Below, piece after piece: positions 49,121-58,260 of a DNA stretch of 64,000 nucleotides. Positions within the stretch are counted from its first letter, which is position 1. Each line of letters opens with the position of its first letter. Location: NCBI RefSeq assembly GCF_900109115.1, contig NZ_FNYV01000004.1:124001-188000 (forward strand), in the 5' to 3' direction. Origin of the DNA: Micromonospora phaseoli. Lineage in GTDB: Bacteria; Actinomycetota; Actinomycetes; Mycobacteriales; Micromonosporaceae. The position numbers were made by a program, and so were the translations under genes. Below the pieces are notes generated by a model. It was not told the DNA's origin and ran no database searches. It was given only the letters and a program-made list of their open reading frames with translations.

Positions 49121-50209
49121 TCAGCCGATCAGCCGGTAGAGCCGGTGGAACCGGTCGTCGATCGGCAGTTGGGTGACGGCGGCGAAGCCCGCCTCGACCG
49201 CCAGTTCCCGTACCGTCTGTGGGCGCAGCACCGTGCCGGTGCCGGCGGACGGCTGCTGGCTGAGGCAGGCTGGCAGGCAGTGCAGCACGCTGGTCGCATA
49301 CTGAAACCGCTCGATCTCGTCGGCGGGTGCGGTGAACCGCTCCGCCACCCGCGCGTCCAGCACCAGCACGCTGCCGCCGTCGGCGCACAGCCGCCGGCAG
49401 GCCCGCAGCACCTCCACCGGCCGGGAAATCTCGTGCAGGGCGTCGAAGAGGCAGACCAGGTCGTAGCCGCCGGCCAACTCCGGGTCCGCGGCGTCCCGGG
49501 CGAAGAAGGACACCCGGTCGGTCAGGCCGGCGTCCGCGGCGTGTCCCCGGGCGTCGTCGATCACGTCGGCGTCGATGTCGTACCCGTCGACGGCGATACC
49601 GGGAAACGCCCGGGCCAGACCGATGCCCGCCCAGCCCGCGCCGCACGCGACATCCGCCACCCGCGCCGGCGCACCGCTCAGTCGGGCGTGTACGTCCGGG
49701 GCGTGCCGACGCAGCCAGCCGGCCAACTGGTGGGTGAACATGGAGCGGTTGGCGCCCGCATGCCCCTCCCGCCAGTCGACGCCGTAGACCGCGTCGGACA
49801 CCCCGTCCCCGCTGCGGTAGGCCTCCAGCAGCGCCGGCAGCGCCGCCGCCACGCCGCCCAGCGGCAGCACGGCCAGCGCCGCCATCGACACCGGGCTGTC
49901 CGAGACCGTCAACACCTCGGCATGCGCGGCGGGCAGCGCGAACACCCGTGTCTCGGCCGACCGGGCCGCATCGTCGACGGTGAGGATGCCGGCCACCGCC
50001 TGCTGCTCCAGCCACTCCCGGGCGTAGCGCGGGTCGACGCCGGTGCGCTGGGCGATCTCCTCCACCGTGCCCGGCCCCTTGGCCGCGAGGTCGTCGTAGA
50101 GGCCGAGGCGGACACCGAGGTACGTCGACAGCAGCTCCTGGGTGGCCAGCAGCGAGGTCCACATCCGGACCGCGAAGACCCGGGCCCGGGTGTCGGTGGG
50201 AGTCGTCAT
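49121..50209 (-). CDS. SAM-dependent methyltransferase with N-terminal winged helix (Rv2258c-like)
   Basis: A 362-residue two-domain protein: an N-terminal winged-helix region (V-E-E-I-A-Q-R-T-G-V, residues 49-58) and a C-terminal class I methyltransferase with VADVACGAGWAGIGLA near residues 187-202. This architecture is that of a mycobacterial Rv2258c-type family of small-molecule methyltransferases. ATG at 50209 has GGAGGA five bases upstream. A TGTGTTGT box lies 31 bases upstream of the start. Transcribed alone. The substrate is unknown; with the other methyltransferases it suggests a heavily methylated product. Confidence 0.85.
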   Translation of the reverse strand: MTTPTDTRARVFAVRMWTSLLATQELLSTYLGVRLGLYDDLAAKGPGTVEEIAQRTGVDPRYAREWLEQQAVAGILTVDDAARSAETRVFALPAAHAEVLTVSDSPVSMAALAVLPLGGVAAALPALLEAYRSGDGVSDAVYGVDWREGHAGANRSMFTHQLAGWLRRHAPDVHARLSGAPARVADVACGAGWAGIGLARAFPGIAVDGYDIDADVIDDARGHAADAGLTDRVSFFARDAADPELAGGYDLVCLFDALHEISRPVEVLRACRRLCADGGSVLVLDARVAERFTAPADEIERFQYATSVLHCLPACLSQQPSAGTGTVLRPQTVRELAVEAGFAAVTQLPIDDRFHRLYRLIG

Positions 50210-50239
50210 CGGTGTCCTCCAGGCGACGCAGGGCATGAG

Positions 50240-50247
50240 TGTGTTGT
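50240..50247 (+). promoter_or_regulatory. TGTGTTGT box
   Basis: Exact octamer in the divergent space between the methyltransferase (50209) and flavoprotein (50350) genes, followed by a run of T. On the methyltransferase coding strand the order AAAAAACAACACAC matches the site before the FAD oxidase gene. Confidence 0.4.
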
Positions 50248-50349
50248 TTTTTCCACCCTCCACGCTAACGCGGCGCGCCCGCCATGGACAGCACCCTACG
50301 GTGGGAGATAGCGTCCGCACACGACACACCAGACACAGGAGGAGCGGAC

Positions 50350-51468
50350 GTGAACCCAACGCTGGCCCGGGTACGCGAGCTTGCGTCCCGCGTGGCGAAG
50401 CGGGCCGAGGAGATCGAACAGCGGCGCGGTCTCCCCGACGACCTGGTCGACGACCTCCGCGACGCCGGCTGCTTCCGGATGTTCGCCCCGGCCAGCCACG
50501 GTGGCGACCAGCTCGACCTGCCCGACGTGCTCGCCGTGCTGGACGAACTCGCCCGCGCTGACGCCGCGACCTCGTGGACGGTCGGCCAGGTGGCGCTCTC
50601 CCACCTGATCGTCCGCTGCGGACCGACCGCGGCGCTGGACGACGTCTTCGCCGACGGCGCGGACACTCTCGTCGCCGGGGCGGTGGCCCCCAAGGGCCGG
50701 GCCCGCACCGGCGACGGCGGCTGGCGGGTCACCGGTCAGTGGCCGTTCGTCACCGGCTGCCCCCGGGCGGCCTGGTTCTACCTGAACTGCGTGCTGGTCT
50801 CCGGCCGCAGCATTCCGGTCGGTACGGACGGGGTGCCGGCGACCCGCATCCTGTTCGTGCCGGCGGCCGACGTTCGGATCGTGGACACCTGGCGGGTGCT
50901 GGGACTGCGCGGCACCGCCAGCCACGACGTGGTGGTCGAGGACGCGCGGGTACCGGAGCACCGTGCGGTCGCCGCGCGGGACGAGGCCGCCGTGCACCGC
51001 ATCGCCCAGTCCAGCCTGATCATCGGCGCGGTCGCGGTGGGGTTGGCCGACGGGGCGCTGACCGACCTGGTCCGGCTGGCCACCGACGGTAAACGACCGG
51101 CGCTGAGCGCACGCCGGCTCGCCGCCTCGACGGTCTTCCAGGACCGGCTCGGCGAGGCGCAGACGATGCACCGCGCGGCGCGTGCCCTGCTCTACGCCGA
51201 GGCCGCCGAGGCGCAGGCGGCCACCGACGCCTCGACGCCGCTGCGCCGGGCCCGGCTACGCGCGGCGGCGGCGCAGGTGACCAGCCTGTGCGCGCAGGTC
51301 GTGGACGTCGCGCACACCCTGGCCGGTGGCACCGCCGTGTACGAGACCTCGCCGCTGCAACGGCGGCTACGCGACATGCGTACGGCCACTCAGCACTTCG
51401 TGGCCGGCCGCGACTCGTACGCCACTCTCGGCGCGCTCGCCGTGGGCGAGGAGGCGGGCTCGGGGTAG
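50350..51468 (+). CDS. acyl-CoA dehydrogenase-fold flavin monooxygenase (HsaA/DszC-like)
   Basis: A 372-residue protein with the dehydrogenase fold. N-terminal L-P-D-D-L-V-D-D-L-R-D-A-G-C-F-R-M and S-W-T-V-G (near 76-80), middle VTGQWPFVTGC, and a C-terminal arginine-rich helix with T-A-T-Q-H-F are typical of the group D two-component flavin monooxygenases rather than of true dehydrogenases. It would hydroxylate an aromatic ring or oxidise N or S using FMNH2. GTG at 50350 follows AGGAGGAG. An SDR gene follows 56 nt later. The FMN reductase at 47973-48644 could supply it. Confidence 0.82.
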   Translation: MNPTLARVRELASRVAKRAEEIEQRRGLPDDLVDDLRDAGCFRMFAPASHGGDQLDLPDVLAVLDELARADAATSWTVGQVALSHLIVRCGPTAALDDVFADGADTLVAGAVAPKGRARTGDGGWRVTGQWPFVTGCPRAAWFYLNCVLVSGRSIPVGTDGVPATRILFVPAADVRIVDTWRVLGLRGTASHDVVVEDARVPEHRAVAARDEAAVHRIAQSSLIIGAVAVGLADGALTDLVRLATDGKRPALSARRLAASTVFQDRLGEAQTMHRAARALLYAEAAEAQAATDASTPLRRARLRAAAAQVTSLCAQVVDVAHTLAGGTAVYETSPLQRRLRDMRTATQHFVAGRDSYATLGALAVGEEAGSG

Positions 51469-51524
51469 GCGACGTCGTGTCCGGCGTCGTACGGTAGCGA
51501 AGCATATCGTTTGTGGAGGTTGTC

Positions 51525-52334
51525 ATGAGTGAGCTGTTTTCGGTGACGGGCAAGGTGGCACTGGTCACGGGCGGCACCCAGGGGATCGGGCGGATGATCG
51601 CCCAGGGGTTCGTCGAGGCGGGCGCTCGGGTCTACCTCACCGCCCGGACCAAGTCCGACTGCGAGGACGTGGCCCAGGAGCTGTCGGCCGGCGGCGGCGA
51701 GTGCGTGGCCATCCCGGCGGACCTCTCCGACGAGCAGGAATGCGTCCGGTTGGCCCGGGAGATCGCCGATCGTGAGTCAGGGCTGCACATCCTGGTCAAC
51801 AACGCCGGCACCGCCTGGACGGCGCCGGTCGAGCAGTTCCCGGCCAGCGCCTGGGACAGCGTCCTCGACCTCGGCCTCAAGGCCCCGCTGTTCCTGGTGC
51901 GGGAGCTGGCCCCACTGCTGCGGGCCGCCGGCACCGCCGAGGACCCGGCCCGGATCGTCAACATCGGCAGCGCCGACGCCCTGCGGGTGCCGGAGATGCC
52001 GACCTACTCCGCCGCCGCGGCGAAGGCGGCCATCCACCACATCACCCGGATGCTCGCGCACGACTTCGCACCGACGGTGACCGCGAACGTGATCGCGCCG
52101 GGCAGCTTCCCGTCCCGGATGATGGCCGGCGTGCTCGACGCGATGGGCGAGGAGATCGCCGCGGTGACGCCGTTGCAGCGGATCGGCCGGCCGGACGACA
52201 TCGTCGGCACCGCGATCTACCTGTGCAGCCGTGCCGGCTCGTACGTGACCGGGTCGGTGCTGGCCGTCGACGGTGGCCTCGCCACCGCCCGGACCGGCTT
52301 CGTGCCGGGCCGTTTTCTCACCGACGCACAGTAG
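51525..52334 (+). CDS. short-chain dehydrogenase/reductase, atypical active site
   Basis: A 269-residue SDR with the cofactor loop GGTQGIGR near residues 14-21, NNAG near 92-95 and the catalytic-type Ser in NIGS. The normal Y-x-x-x-K is absent: the Lys before A-A-I-H-H is preceded at -4 by Ala, while a Tyr is found at -6. RhlG-type relatives carry tyrosines at both places, from memory, so the catalytic one appears lost here. ATG at 51525 follows GGAGG. It could act with altered geometry or have a non-redox role. It is co-directional with the flavoprotein gene. Confidence 0.85.
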   Translation: MSELFSVTGKVALVTGGTQGIGRMIAQGFVEAGARVYLTARTKSDCEDVAQELSAGGGECVAIPADLSDEQECVRLAREIADRESGLHILVNNAGTAWTAPVEQFPASAWDSVLDLGLKAPLFLVRELAPLLRAAGTAEDPARIVNIGSADALRVPEMPTYSAAAAKAAIHHITRMLAHDFAPTVTANVIAPGSFPSRMMAGVLDAMGEEIAAVTPLQRIGRPDDIVGTAIYLCSRAGSYVTGSVLAVDGGLATARTGFVPGRFLTDAQ

Positions 52335-52405
52335 GCCCCGGCGACGCCCGGACCGGCGGCTGCGGCGGATTCCCTGGCTCGACCGGAGACGCCGCCCGCG
52401 ACAAC

Positions 52406-52442
52406 ACCGGTGCCGCGCACCTCGTGGGTGCGCGGCACCGGT
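52406..52442. terminator. strong hairpin between convergent SDR and VOC genes
   Basis: A 16-bp perfect stem (52406-52421 with 52427-52442) and 5-base loop. No T-tract. It probably terminates both the SDR and the VOC transcripts. Confidence 0.7.
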
Positions 52443-52449
52443 CGTACGT

Positions 52450-52815
52450 TCAGTCCTTCGGCCTCGGCGGCACGTGCAGACCGAAGGCGAGGCCCTGGTT
52501 GTCCCGGCACTCGACGAACGTGCCCCACTGCTCGGTCGGCGGACGCATCGGCTCCACCTCGCCACCGAGCTCCACCACCCGCTTCATCGCCACCTCGATG
52601 TCGTCGACGGCGAAGTAGAGGTAGTGCTGCGGCGGGCCAGGGTCACGGTGCAGCCCGCCGGGTACCGCCGGCGTCCCGGGCGCCGCCTCCCCGGGGTCGA
52701 TCGACCCGCCGTGCTCCTGCGCCTGCACCTTCCAGCCGAACAACTCGGCGTAGAAACGGCTGGCCACCGCCACGTCGGGTGTCCCGAACTCGAAGTACGA
52801 CAGATGTCCTGCCAC
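52450..52815 (-). CDS. VOC-family protein
   Basis: A 121-residue glyoxalase-fold protein of the two-repeat small type (SYFEFGTPDVAVASRFYAEL at the start, YFAVDDIEVAMKRVVELGG in the middle), close in layout to hydroxylase-like CFP30/27 VOC proteins. ATG at 52815 follows GGAGG. It is divergent from the aldehyde dehydrogenase gene. No metal-ligand set can be assigned with certainty. A role in binding or detoxifying the product or an aldehyde is possible. Confidence 0.82.
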   Translation of the reverse strand: MAGHLSYFEFGTPDVAVASRFYAELFGWKVQAQEHGGSIDPGEAAPGTPAVPGGLHRDPGPPQHYLYFAVDDIEVAMKRVVELGGEVEPMRPPTEQWGTFVECRDNQGLAFGLHVPPRPKD

Positions 52816-52965
52816 GACCGACCTCCTCTGTCATCGATCCGGCGATCCGCCACCACCCCTTCGGGCAGGGCTGCCTAACGCAACAAACTACACTAGGATT
52901 CGACCCAACATACTCCGCTGATCGCACGCCATCAGGTGGCGTGCCGAGCCGGAAGAGGTCGCCAC

Positions 52966-54432
52966 GTGCCCGTCACCGCCGCCCCGACCGAACTCATCCC
53001 GGATACCGGTGTCCTCATCGGCGCCACCCGCACGGCGTCCACCACCGGCGGAGTCCACCACCACGTCTACCCGGGCGACGGGCGGGCCACCGCGGCCGTG
53101 CCGTTGGGCGGCGAGGCAGAGATGGACGCGGCGGTCCGCGCCGCCGGCACGGCGCTCGTCGGGTGGCGCGCCACCGCCGGCAACGTACGCCGTGACCTGC
53201 TGCTGCACCTGGCGGAACTGGTCGAGCGCCACGCCACCGAGCTGAGCGGGCTGCAGACGCTGGAGAACGGCTGCCCACGGCAGTTCGCCTCGGTGATGCC
53301 CACGGTGGCGGTCGACCATCTGCGCTACAACGCCGGATGGGCCGACAAGATCGGCGGTGCGGTCGTCCCGACCTGGCCGGTCCGGGCCGTCGACTACACC
53401 CTCGACGAACCGTACGGCGTGGTCGCGGTGATCATTCCGTGGAACGGACCGCTGGTCTCCGTCGCGCAGATGCTCGCCCCGGCGCTCGCCGCCGGCAACA
53501 CGGTCGTGCTCAAGCCCTCGGAGCTGGCGCCGTTCACCGCGCTGCGCCTCGGCGAGCTGGCCCTGGAGGCGGGTTTCCCGCCCGGTGTGGTCAACGTGGT
53601 ACCGGGCGGGGCGGCCGGCGGTGCGGCGCTCGTCCGGCACCCGGGCGTCGACAAGGTGCACTTCACCGGCGGCGGGGTGACCGCCCGGAAGATCCTCGCC
53701 GACGCCGCGGAACGGCTGCTCCCGGTCGGTCTGGAGCTGGGCGGCAAGTCCGCGCACATCATCTTCGGCGACGCGGACGTGCGGATGGCGGCGCGGTTGG
53801 CGATGACCGGCGTGGTGGCGCTGAGCGGTCAGGGCTGCGCCAACGGCACCCGGGTGCTGGCGCACTCGTCGGTCTACGACGAGGTGCTGCGCACCCTTGC
53901 CGCACGGCTGGCCCGGGTGCCGCTCGGTGACCCCGCCGACGAGCGCACGTTGATGGGCCCGGTGGTCAGCGAGAGCGCCTGCCACCGCATCCTCGCCGTG
54001 GTCGAACGCGCCCGCGACCAGGGAGACGGCCGGTTGGTGACCGGCGGCGTACGGCTCGGCGGCGACCTCGGCGACGGCTACTTCATCGCACCGACGGTCT
54101 TCGCCGAGGTCGACCCGGCCAGCGAACTCGCGCAGGAGGAGATCTTCGGGCCGGTGCTGGCGGTCACCGCGTTCGACACCGAGGAGGAGGCGATCCGACT
54201 GGCCAACGGCACCCGCTACGGCCTCGGCGCGTACCTGCACACCACCGACCTGCGCACGGCGCACCGGGTGAGCCGGGCGGTCGCGGCGGGCAGCGTCTGG
54301 GTCAACGGGGTGCCCGGCGTGCTGCCGTCGGCGCCCTTCGGTGGCGTCCGGCAGAGCGGCTGGGGCCGGATCGGCGGCGAGGCCGGGGTACGGGAGTTCC
54401 TCCGGCCGAAGAACGTCTGGATCGCCACCTGA
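52966..54432 (+). CDS. aldehyde dehydrogenase
   Basis: A 488-residue NAD(P)+-dependent aldehyde dehydrogenase. All core elements are present: IIPWNGP for cofactor binding, Glu in LELGGKS, and the nucleophilic Cys in S-G-Q-G-C-A-N-G-T-R; the C-terminal PFGG-x-x-x-S-G motif is also intact. It oxidises an aldehyde to the acid. GTG at 52966 follows GAAGAGG. The 5' region contains TAGGAT (52894-52899), a good -10. It may act on an aldehyde made by the amine oxidases or during product release, or be a general detoxification enzyme. Confidence 0.92.
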   Translation: MPVTAAPTELIPDTGVLIGATRTASTTGGVHHHVYPGDGRATAAVPLGGEAEMDAAVRAAGTALVGWRATAGNVRRDLLLHLAELVERHATELSGLQTLENGCPRQFASVMPTVAVDHLRYNAGWADKIGGAVVPTWPVRAVDYTLDEPYGVVAVIIPWNGPLVSVAQMLAPALAAGNTVVLKPSELAPFTALRLGELALEAGFPPGVVNVVPGGAAGGAALVRHPGVDKVHFTGGGVTARKILADAAERLLPVGLELGGKSAHIIFGDADVRMAARLAMTGVVALSGQGCANGTRVLAHSSVYDEVLRTLAARLARVPLGDPADERTLMGPVVSESACHRILAVVERARDQGDGRLVTGGVRLGGDLGDGYFIAPTVFAEVDPASELAQEEIFGPVLAVTAFDTEEEAIRLANGTRYGLGAYLHTTDLRTAHRVSRAVAAGSVWVNGVPGVLPSAPFGGVRQSGWGRIGGEAGVREFLRPKNVWIAT

Positions 54433-54438
54433 CCAACC

Positions 54439-54472
54439 GGCGTCCGTCCGCAGCACGAACCGGGCGGACGCC
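54439..54472. terminator. hairpin between convergent aldehyde dehydrogenase and ABC transporter genes
   Basis: An 8-bp stem (54439-54446 with 54465-54472) with an 18-base loop that can form an alternative 6-bp inner pairing. Placement at a convergent junction supports a terminator. Confidence 0.4.
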
Positions 54473-54477
54473 GCGCC

Positions 54478-56301
54478 CTACAGCCGCCAGGAGCGGGCTG
54501 CCTCCTGCTCGGCCCACATCCGCGCGTAGCGGCCCTGCCGAGCCAGCAGCTCGTCGTGCCGTCCCACCTCCACCACCATGCCGTCGTCCAGCACCACGAT
54601 GCGGTCGGCGTGCCGGACCGTACCCAGCCGGTGCGCCACGACCAGCACCGTGCGCTCCCGGATCAGGCCGGACAGCGCCTGCTGCACATGCCGCTCGTTG
54701 GTGGCGTCCATCGCCGCTGTCGGCTCGTCGAGCAGCACGATCGGGGCGTCCTTGAGGATGGCCCGGGCCAGCGACAACCGCTGCCGTTCACCACCGGAGA
54801 GGGTGGCGCCGCCCTCCCCCACCGGGGTGTCCCCGCCCTGCGGCAGTCGGGCCACGATCTCGTCCACCCGGGCCTGCGCCGCGGCCCGCCGCACCTGCTC
54901 GTCGCTGGCGTCGGGCCGGCCGAACCTGATGTTGTCCCAGACCGACTCGCTGAACAGGTAGCTGTCCTGGAAGACCACGGTCACCGCGTCGAAGAGGGTG
55001 TCGCTGTCCAGTTCCCGGATGTCGACCCCGCCGACCCGGATGGTGCCGGAGTCGGGGGTGAAGAACTGGGCCAGCAGGTGCAGGCAGGTGGTCTTGCCGG
55101 CGCCGCTGCTGCCGACCAGGGCGGTGACCGTACCCGCCGGGGCCTCGAAGCTGACGTCGCGCAGCGCGGGTCGGGTCGCCCCGGGATAGGTGTAGGAGAC
55201 GCCCTCGAACGCGACGTCGTGGCCCTGCGGGGCCACGCCGGTGCGGACCTCCGCCGGCACCGGCTCGGCGAGCAGGGCACCGAGCCGGTCGACGGCCGCC
55301 TCACCGATCCGCAGGCTCTCGGTCTGCTCGCCCATCGCCCGCAGCGGGCCGTGGATGCGCAGCGACAGCACCGCGAAGACCAGGAAGGTGGCCGGCGCCA
55401 GATCCCCGCCGATCAGCAGGAAGGCCCCGACCAGGAGTACCACGGGCAGCCCCAGCTCGATCACGGTGAGGAAGAGCACCAGCGGCACCACCAGGCGGCT
55501 CACCAGCCCGGTGCTGGCCTGCCGGTGCCGTAGCAGGGCATGGGCGAGCCGTCCGGCCCGGTCACCGGTGGCACCGTGCGCGCGGGCCACGGCGATGCCC
55601 GAGACGTACTCCTGGAAGCGGGCCGCGGCCTGGCCGCTGGCCTGCGCCCGCTCCGCGGCGAGTCGGGCGAAGGTGCGCTGTGACCACGCGTAGACCAGCA
55701 TCGCCAGGGGGATCGTGGCCAGCGCGGCCAGCCCCATCCGCCAGTCCTCCAGCAGCAGACCGACCGCGATGACGAGGGGCAGCAGGGCCGCCCCGATGAT
55801 GGTGGGGATCGCGCCGAAGACCACCGGCTCCAGCTCGCTGAGGTGGTGCGTGACGAGTGCGGTGAGGTCGCCGCTCTGTCGCTTGGTGTGGTAGCCCAAC
55901 GGCAGCCGGCGCAGGTGTTCCAGGGCGCGCAGGCGCAGCTCCCCGAGAAGCTCGAAGGAGGCCACCCAGCTCTGCCGCTGGGCGAGCAGGTCGAAGCCGA
56001 ACTGGCCGAGCACCGCGGCCACCACGCCGAGGCTCCACCACAGCACCTCGCCCTGACTGATCGGCGGGCCGCCGAGGTTGGCCTCGCGCAGCCGTTGCAG
56101 GACCACGACGAGCAGCCAGATCGGCACCGCGGTGCAGACCGCCGCCGCCATCCGGGCGGCGATGCCCCACAGCTGCTGGCGGCGCAGCCGGGGGTCGGAC
56201 AGCGACCACAGTCGCCCGATGAGGGCGAGGGTACGCCCGGCCACCGTCCCGGTCGGCGGGGTGGTCGGGTCGGCGGCCGGCGCCGAGGTCAGGGTCGTCA
56301 T
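54478..56301 (-). CDS. ABC transporter, fused TMD-NBD half (YbtQ/IrtB-like)
   Basis: A 607-residue half transporter: six predicted helices in the first 340 residues, then an ATPase domain with Walker A GSSGAGKTT, signature LSGGERQRLSLARA, Walker B IVLLDEPTAAMD and the H-loop VVAHRLG. The paired half-transporter arrangement is that of the YbtP/YbtQ and IrtA/IrtB exporter-fold importers of ferric siderophores. ATG at 56301 overlaps the stop of its partner gene. In a Cy-NRPS cluster this pair is best read as uptake of the metal-loaded product, although export is possible. Confidence 0.9.
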   Translation of the reverse strand: MTTLTSAPAADPTTPPTGTVAGRTLALIGRLWSLSDPRLRRQQLWGIAARMAAAVCTAVPIWLLVVVLQRLREANLGGPPISQGEVLWWSLGVVAAVLGQFGFDLLAQRQSWVASFELLGELRLRALEHLRRLPLGYHTKRQSGDLTALVTHHLSELEPVVFGAIPTIIGAALLPLVIAVGLLLEDWRMGLAALATIPLAMLVYAWSQRTFARLAAERAQASGQAAARFQEYVSGIAVARAHGATGDRAGRLAHALLRHRQASTGLVSRLVVPLVLFLTVIELGLPVVLLVGAFLLIGGDLAPATFLVFAVLSLRIHGPLRAMGEQTESLRIGEAAVDRLGALLAEPVPAEVRTGVAPQGHDVAFEGVSYTYPGATRPALRDVSFEAPAGTVTALVGSSGAGKTTCLHLLAQFFTPDSGTIRVGGVDIRELDSDTLFDAVTVVFQDSYLFSESVWDNIRFGRPDASDEQVRRAAAQARVDEIVARLPQGGDTPVGEGGATLSGGERQRLSLARAILKDAPIVLLDEPTAAMDATNERHVQQALSGLIRERTVLVVAHRLGTVRHADRIVVLDDGMVVEVGRHDELLARQGRYARMWAEQEAARSWRL

Positions 56302-58094
56302 GTGTGGGCTCCGCTCCGCTCGCCGCTGACGCCGAGGCTCCAGCGGGCGCTGGTGGTCGCGTCGGCCCAGAGCCGGGCGTACGTGCCGTCGGCGCGCAGC
56401 AGCTCGTCGTGGCGGCCACTCTCGGCCACCCGGCCGTCGGTCATCACCACGATCCGGTCGGCGTCGCGAACGGTGGTGAGCCGGTGGGCGATGACCAGCA
56501 GGGTGCGCCCGGCGGCGAGATTCGCCACCGCCTCCTGGATCCAGACCTCGTTCTCCGGGTCGGTGGAGGCGGTGGCCTCGTCGAGCACCACCACGGGCGC
56601 GTCCTTGAGCAACGCCCGGGCGATGGAGATGCGCTGGCGTTCGCCGCCGGAGAGGGTCGCGCCCCGTTCGCCGACCACTGTGTCGTACCCCTGCGGCAGG
56701 GCGAGAATGAAGTCGTGGCAGCGGGCGGCGCGGGCGGCCTGGTGCACGGCTTCGTCGTCCAGGTCGGGCCGGCCCAGGGTGAGGTTCGCCCGGATGGTGT
56801 CGTGGAAGAGGAACGGATCCTGGAACACCACCGCGACGGTGTCCATCAGCTGGTCGACCGCCATGTCCCGGACGTCGACGCCACCCACCCGCACCTGGCC
56901 GGCGGAGACGTCGAAGAACCGGGACACCAGGCGCGCGACGGTGGTCTTGCCCGAACCGCTCGGGCCGACGATGGCGGTGACCCTGCCTGCCTCGGCGTGG
57001 ATCCGCACCCCGTCGAGGACCCGCCGGTCGGGGTGGTAGCCGAACTCGACATCGGTCAGCTCGACCGAGGCCGGGCCCAGCGGCACCCGGCGGCCGGTGT
57101 CCGGCAGCGCGGGGGTGTCCAGTAGGGCGGCGATCTCGTCGGTGCCGAACCGCACCTGGCGCAGCTGCGAGCCGTAGCCGGTGAGTTTGGTCAGCGGCGC
57201 GGTGTATCCGAGAGCCAGCAGCAGGAACAGCAGCAGGGTGGGCAGGTCGACGGCGCCGTCGCGGTAGAGCCAGAGGCCCACCGGCACGACGACCACGACG
57301 TTCGCGGCCATCACCGTGAAGTACGCCGCGCCGCCGGGCAGGAAGGCCGTCCCCCAGCGCGTCTCCGCGTCGACGTAGCGGCGTACCGCGTCGGTTGCCC
57401 GGGCGACCGTGTCGGTCTGCCGGTTGAACACCTTGACGGCCTTGATGCCCTGCAGGAACTCGGTGACCGTCTGGTTCATCGCCATGCCCGCGCCGTGCCA
57501 CTGCGCCACCCAGGCGCCCGACCCGCGGGTGGCGTGCCGCATGGCGAGCATCGCCAGCGGCACGACCGCCACGGCCGCCAGGGCCAGTCGCCAGTCGACG
57601 ACGAACAGCCAGACCGTGGTGGCGGCAACCACGGTCAGCGCGGCGACCGCGTCCGGCAGCATGTGCGCGATGAAGACCTCGATCCGTTCGACGTCCTCCA
57701 TCGCGAGCTTGCCGATCCGGCCACTGCCGCGACGGGTCACCTCGCCGAGCGGCAGCACCGCGAGCCGTTCGGCGATGCGCTGACGCAGCCGATGGAGCAG
57801 CCAGTACGCGCAGACATGGCTGATGGCCAGGGCACCGCCCATCAGCGCGGTGCCGGCCGCGATGGCGACCAGCGCGATGACGGCGTACCGGATCAGGACG
57901 CCGCCGTCGGGGGACGCCTGGGTGACCAGCTCGACGGCGACCAGGTAGGCCATCAGATACGGCACCAGCTGGCACGCCACCGCCGCGACGGCGAGCAGCA
58001 CGGCGGCGCAGAGTCGCCGTCGTTGCGAACGGACCAGTGAGCGGAGCAGTTCCCGACCACCGTGCCCGGCGGCCGGATCGGTCTCGGCGGCCAT
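56298..58094 (-). CDS. ABC transporter, fused TMD-NBD half (YbtP/IrtA-like)
   Basis: A 598-residue partner of the next gene: transmembrane region to about residue 320, Walker A GPSGSGKTT, signature LSGGERQRISIARA, Walker B VVVLDEATASTD. It lacks the siderophore-interaction (reductase) domain that IrtA has at its N terminus. ATG at 58094 follows GAGGTGG. The two halves overlap by 4 nt and surely form a heterodimer. A degenerate Zur-like inverted repeat at 58155-58169 lies upstream. Likely role: transport of the cluster metallophore. Confidence 0.9.
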   Translation of the reverse strand: MAAETDPAAGHGGRELLRSLVRSQRRRLCAAVLLAVAAVACQLVPYLMAYLVAVELVTQASPDGGVLIRYAVIALVAIAAGTALMGGALAISHVCAYWLLHRLRQRIAERLAVLPLGEVTRRGSGRIGKLAMEDVERIEVFIAHMLPDAVAALTVVAATTVWLFVVDWRLALAAVAVVPLAMLAMRHATRGSGAWVAQWHGAGMAMNQTVTEFLQGIKAVKVFNRQTDTVARATDAVRRYVDAETRWGTAFLPGGAAYFTVMAANVVVVVPVGLWLYRDGAVDLPTLLLFLLLALGYTAPLTKLTGYGSQLRQVRFGTDEIAALLDTPALPDTGRRVPLGPASVELTDVEFGYHPDRRVLDGVRIHAEAGRVTAIVGPSGSGKTTVARLVSRFFDVSAGQVRVGGVDVRDMAVDQLMDTVAVVFQDPFLFHDTIRANLTLGRPDLDDEAVHQAARAARCHDFILALPQGYDTVVGERGATLSGGERQRISIARALLKDAPVVVLDEATASTDPENEVWIQEAVANLAAGRTLLVIAHRLTTVRDADRIVVMTDGRVAESGRHDELLRADGTYARLWADATTSARWSLGVSGERSGAHT

Positions 58095-58154
58095 CGCCCA
58101 CCTCGTTTCGTCGGCGGTCGGTTGGCCCCCTCTGGACCCGCCACGGAGGTGTAA

Positions 58155-58169
58155 TGGTAGTCGTTGTCG
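58155..58169. promoter_or_regulatory. weak Zur-box-like sequence
   Basis: TGGTAGTCGTTGTCG, read on the opposite strand as CGACAACGACTACCA, shares 9 of 15 positions with the actinobacterial Zur pattern TGAAAATGATTTTCA as I recall it. It is 60 bases upstream of the ABC transporter start. Too degenerate to be sure. Confidence 0.2.
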
Positions 58170-58260
58170 AAGGCTGGGGACAGGCTCCACCTAGGAACGT
58201 GTCGCCGACGGTAGGCGGACCGACCGCCGAGGGTCACCATCTGCCCCGGAAGGTCAGGGG

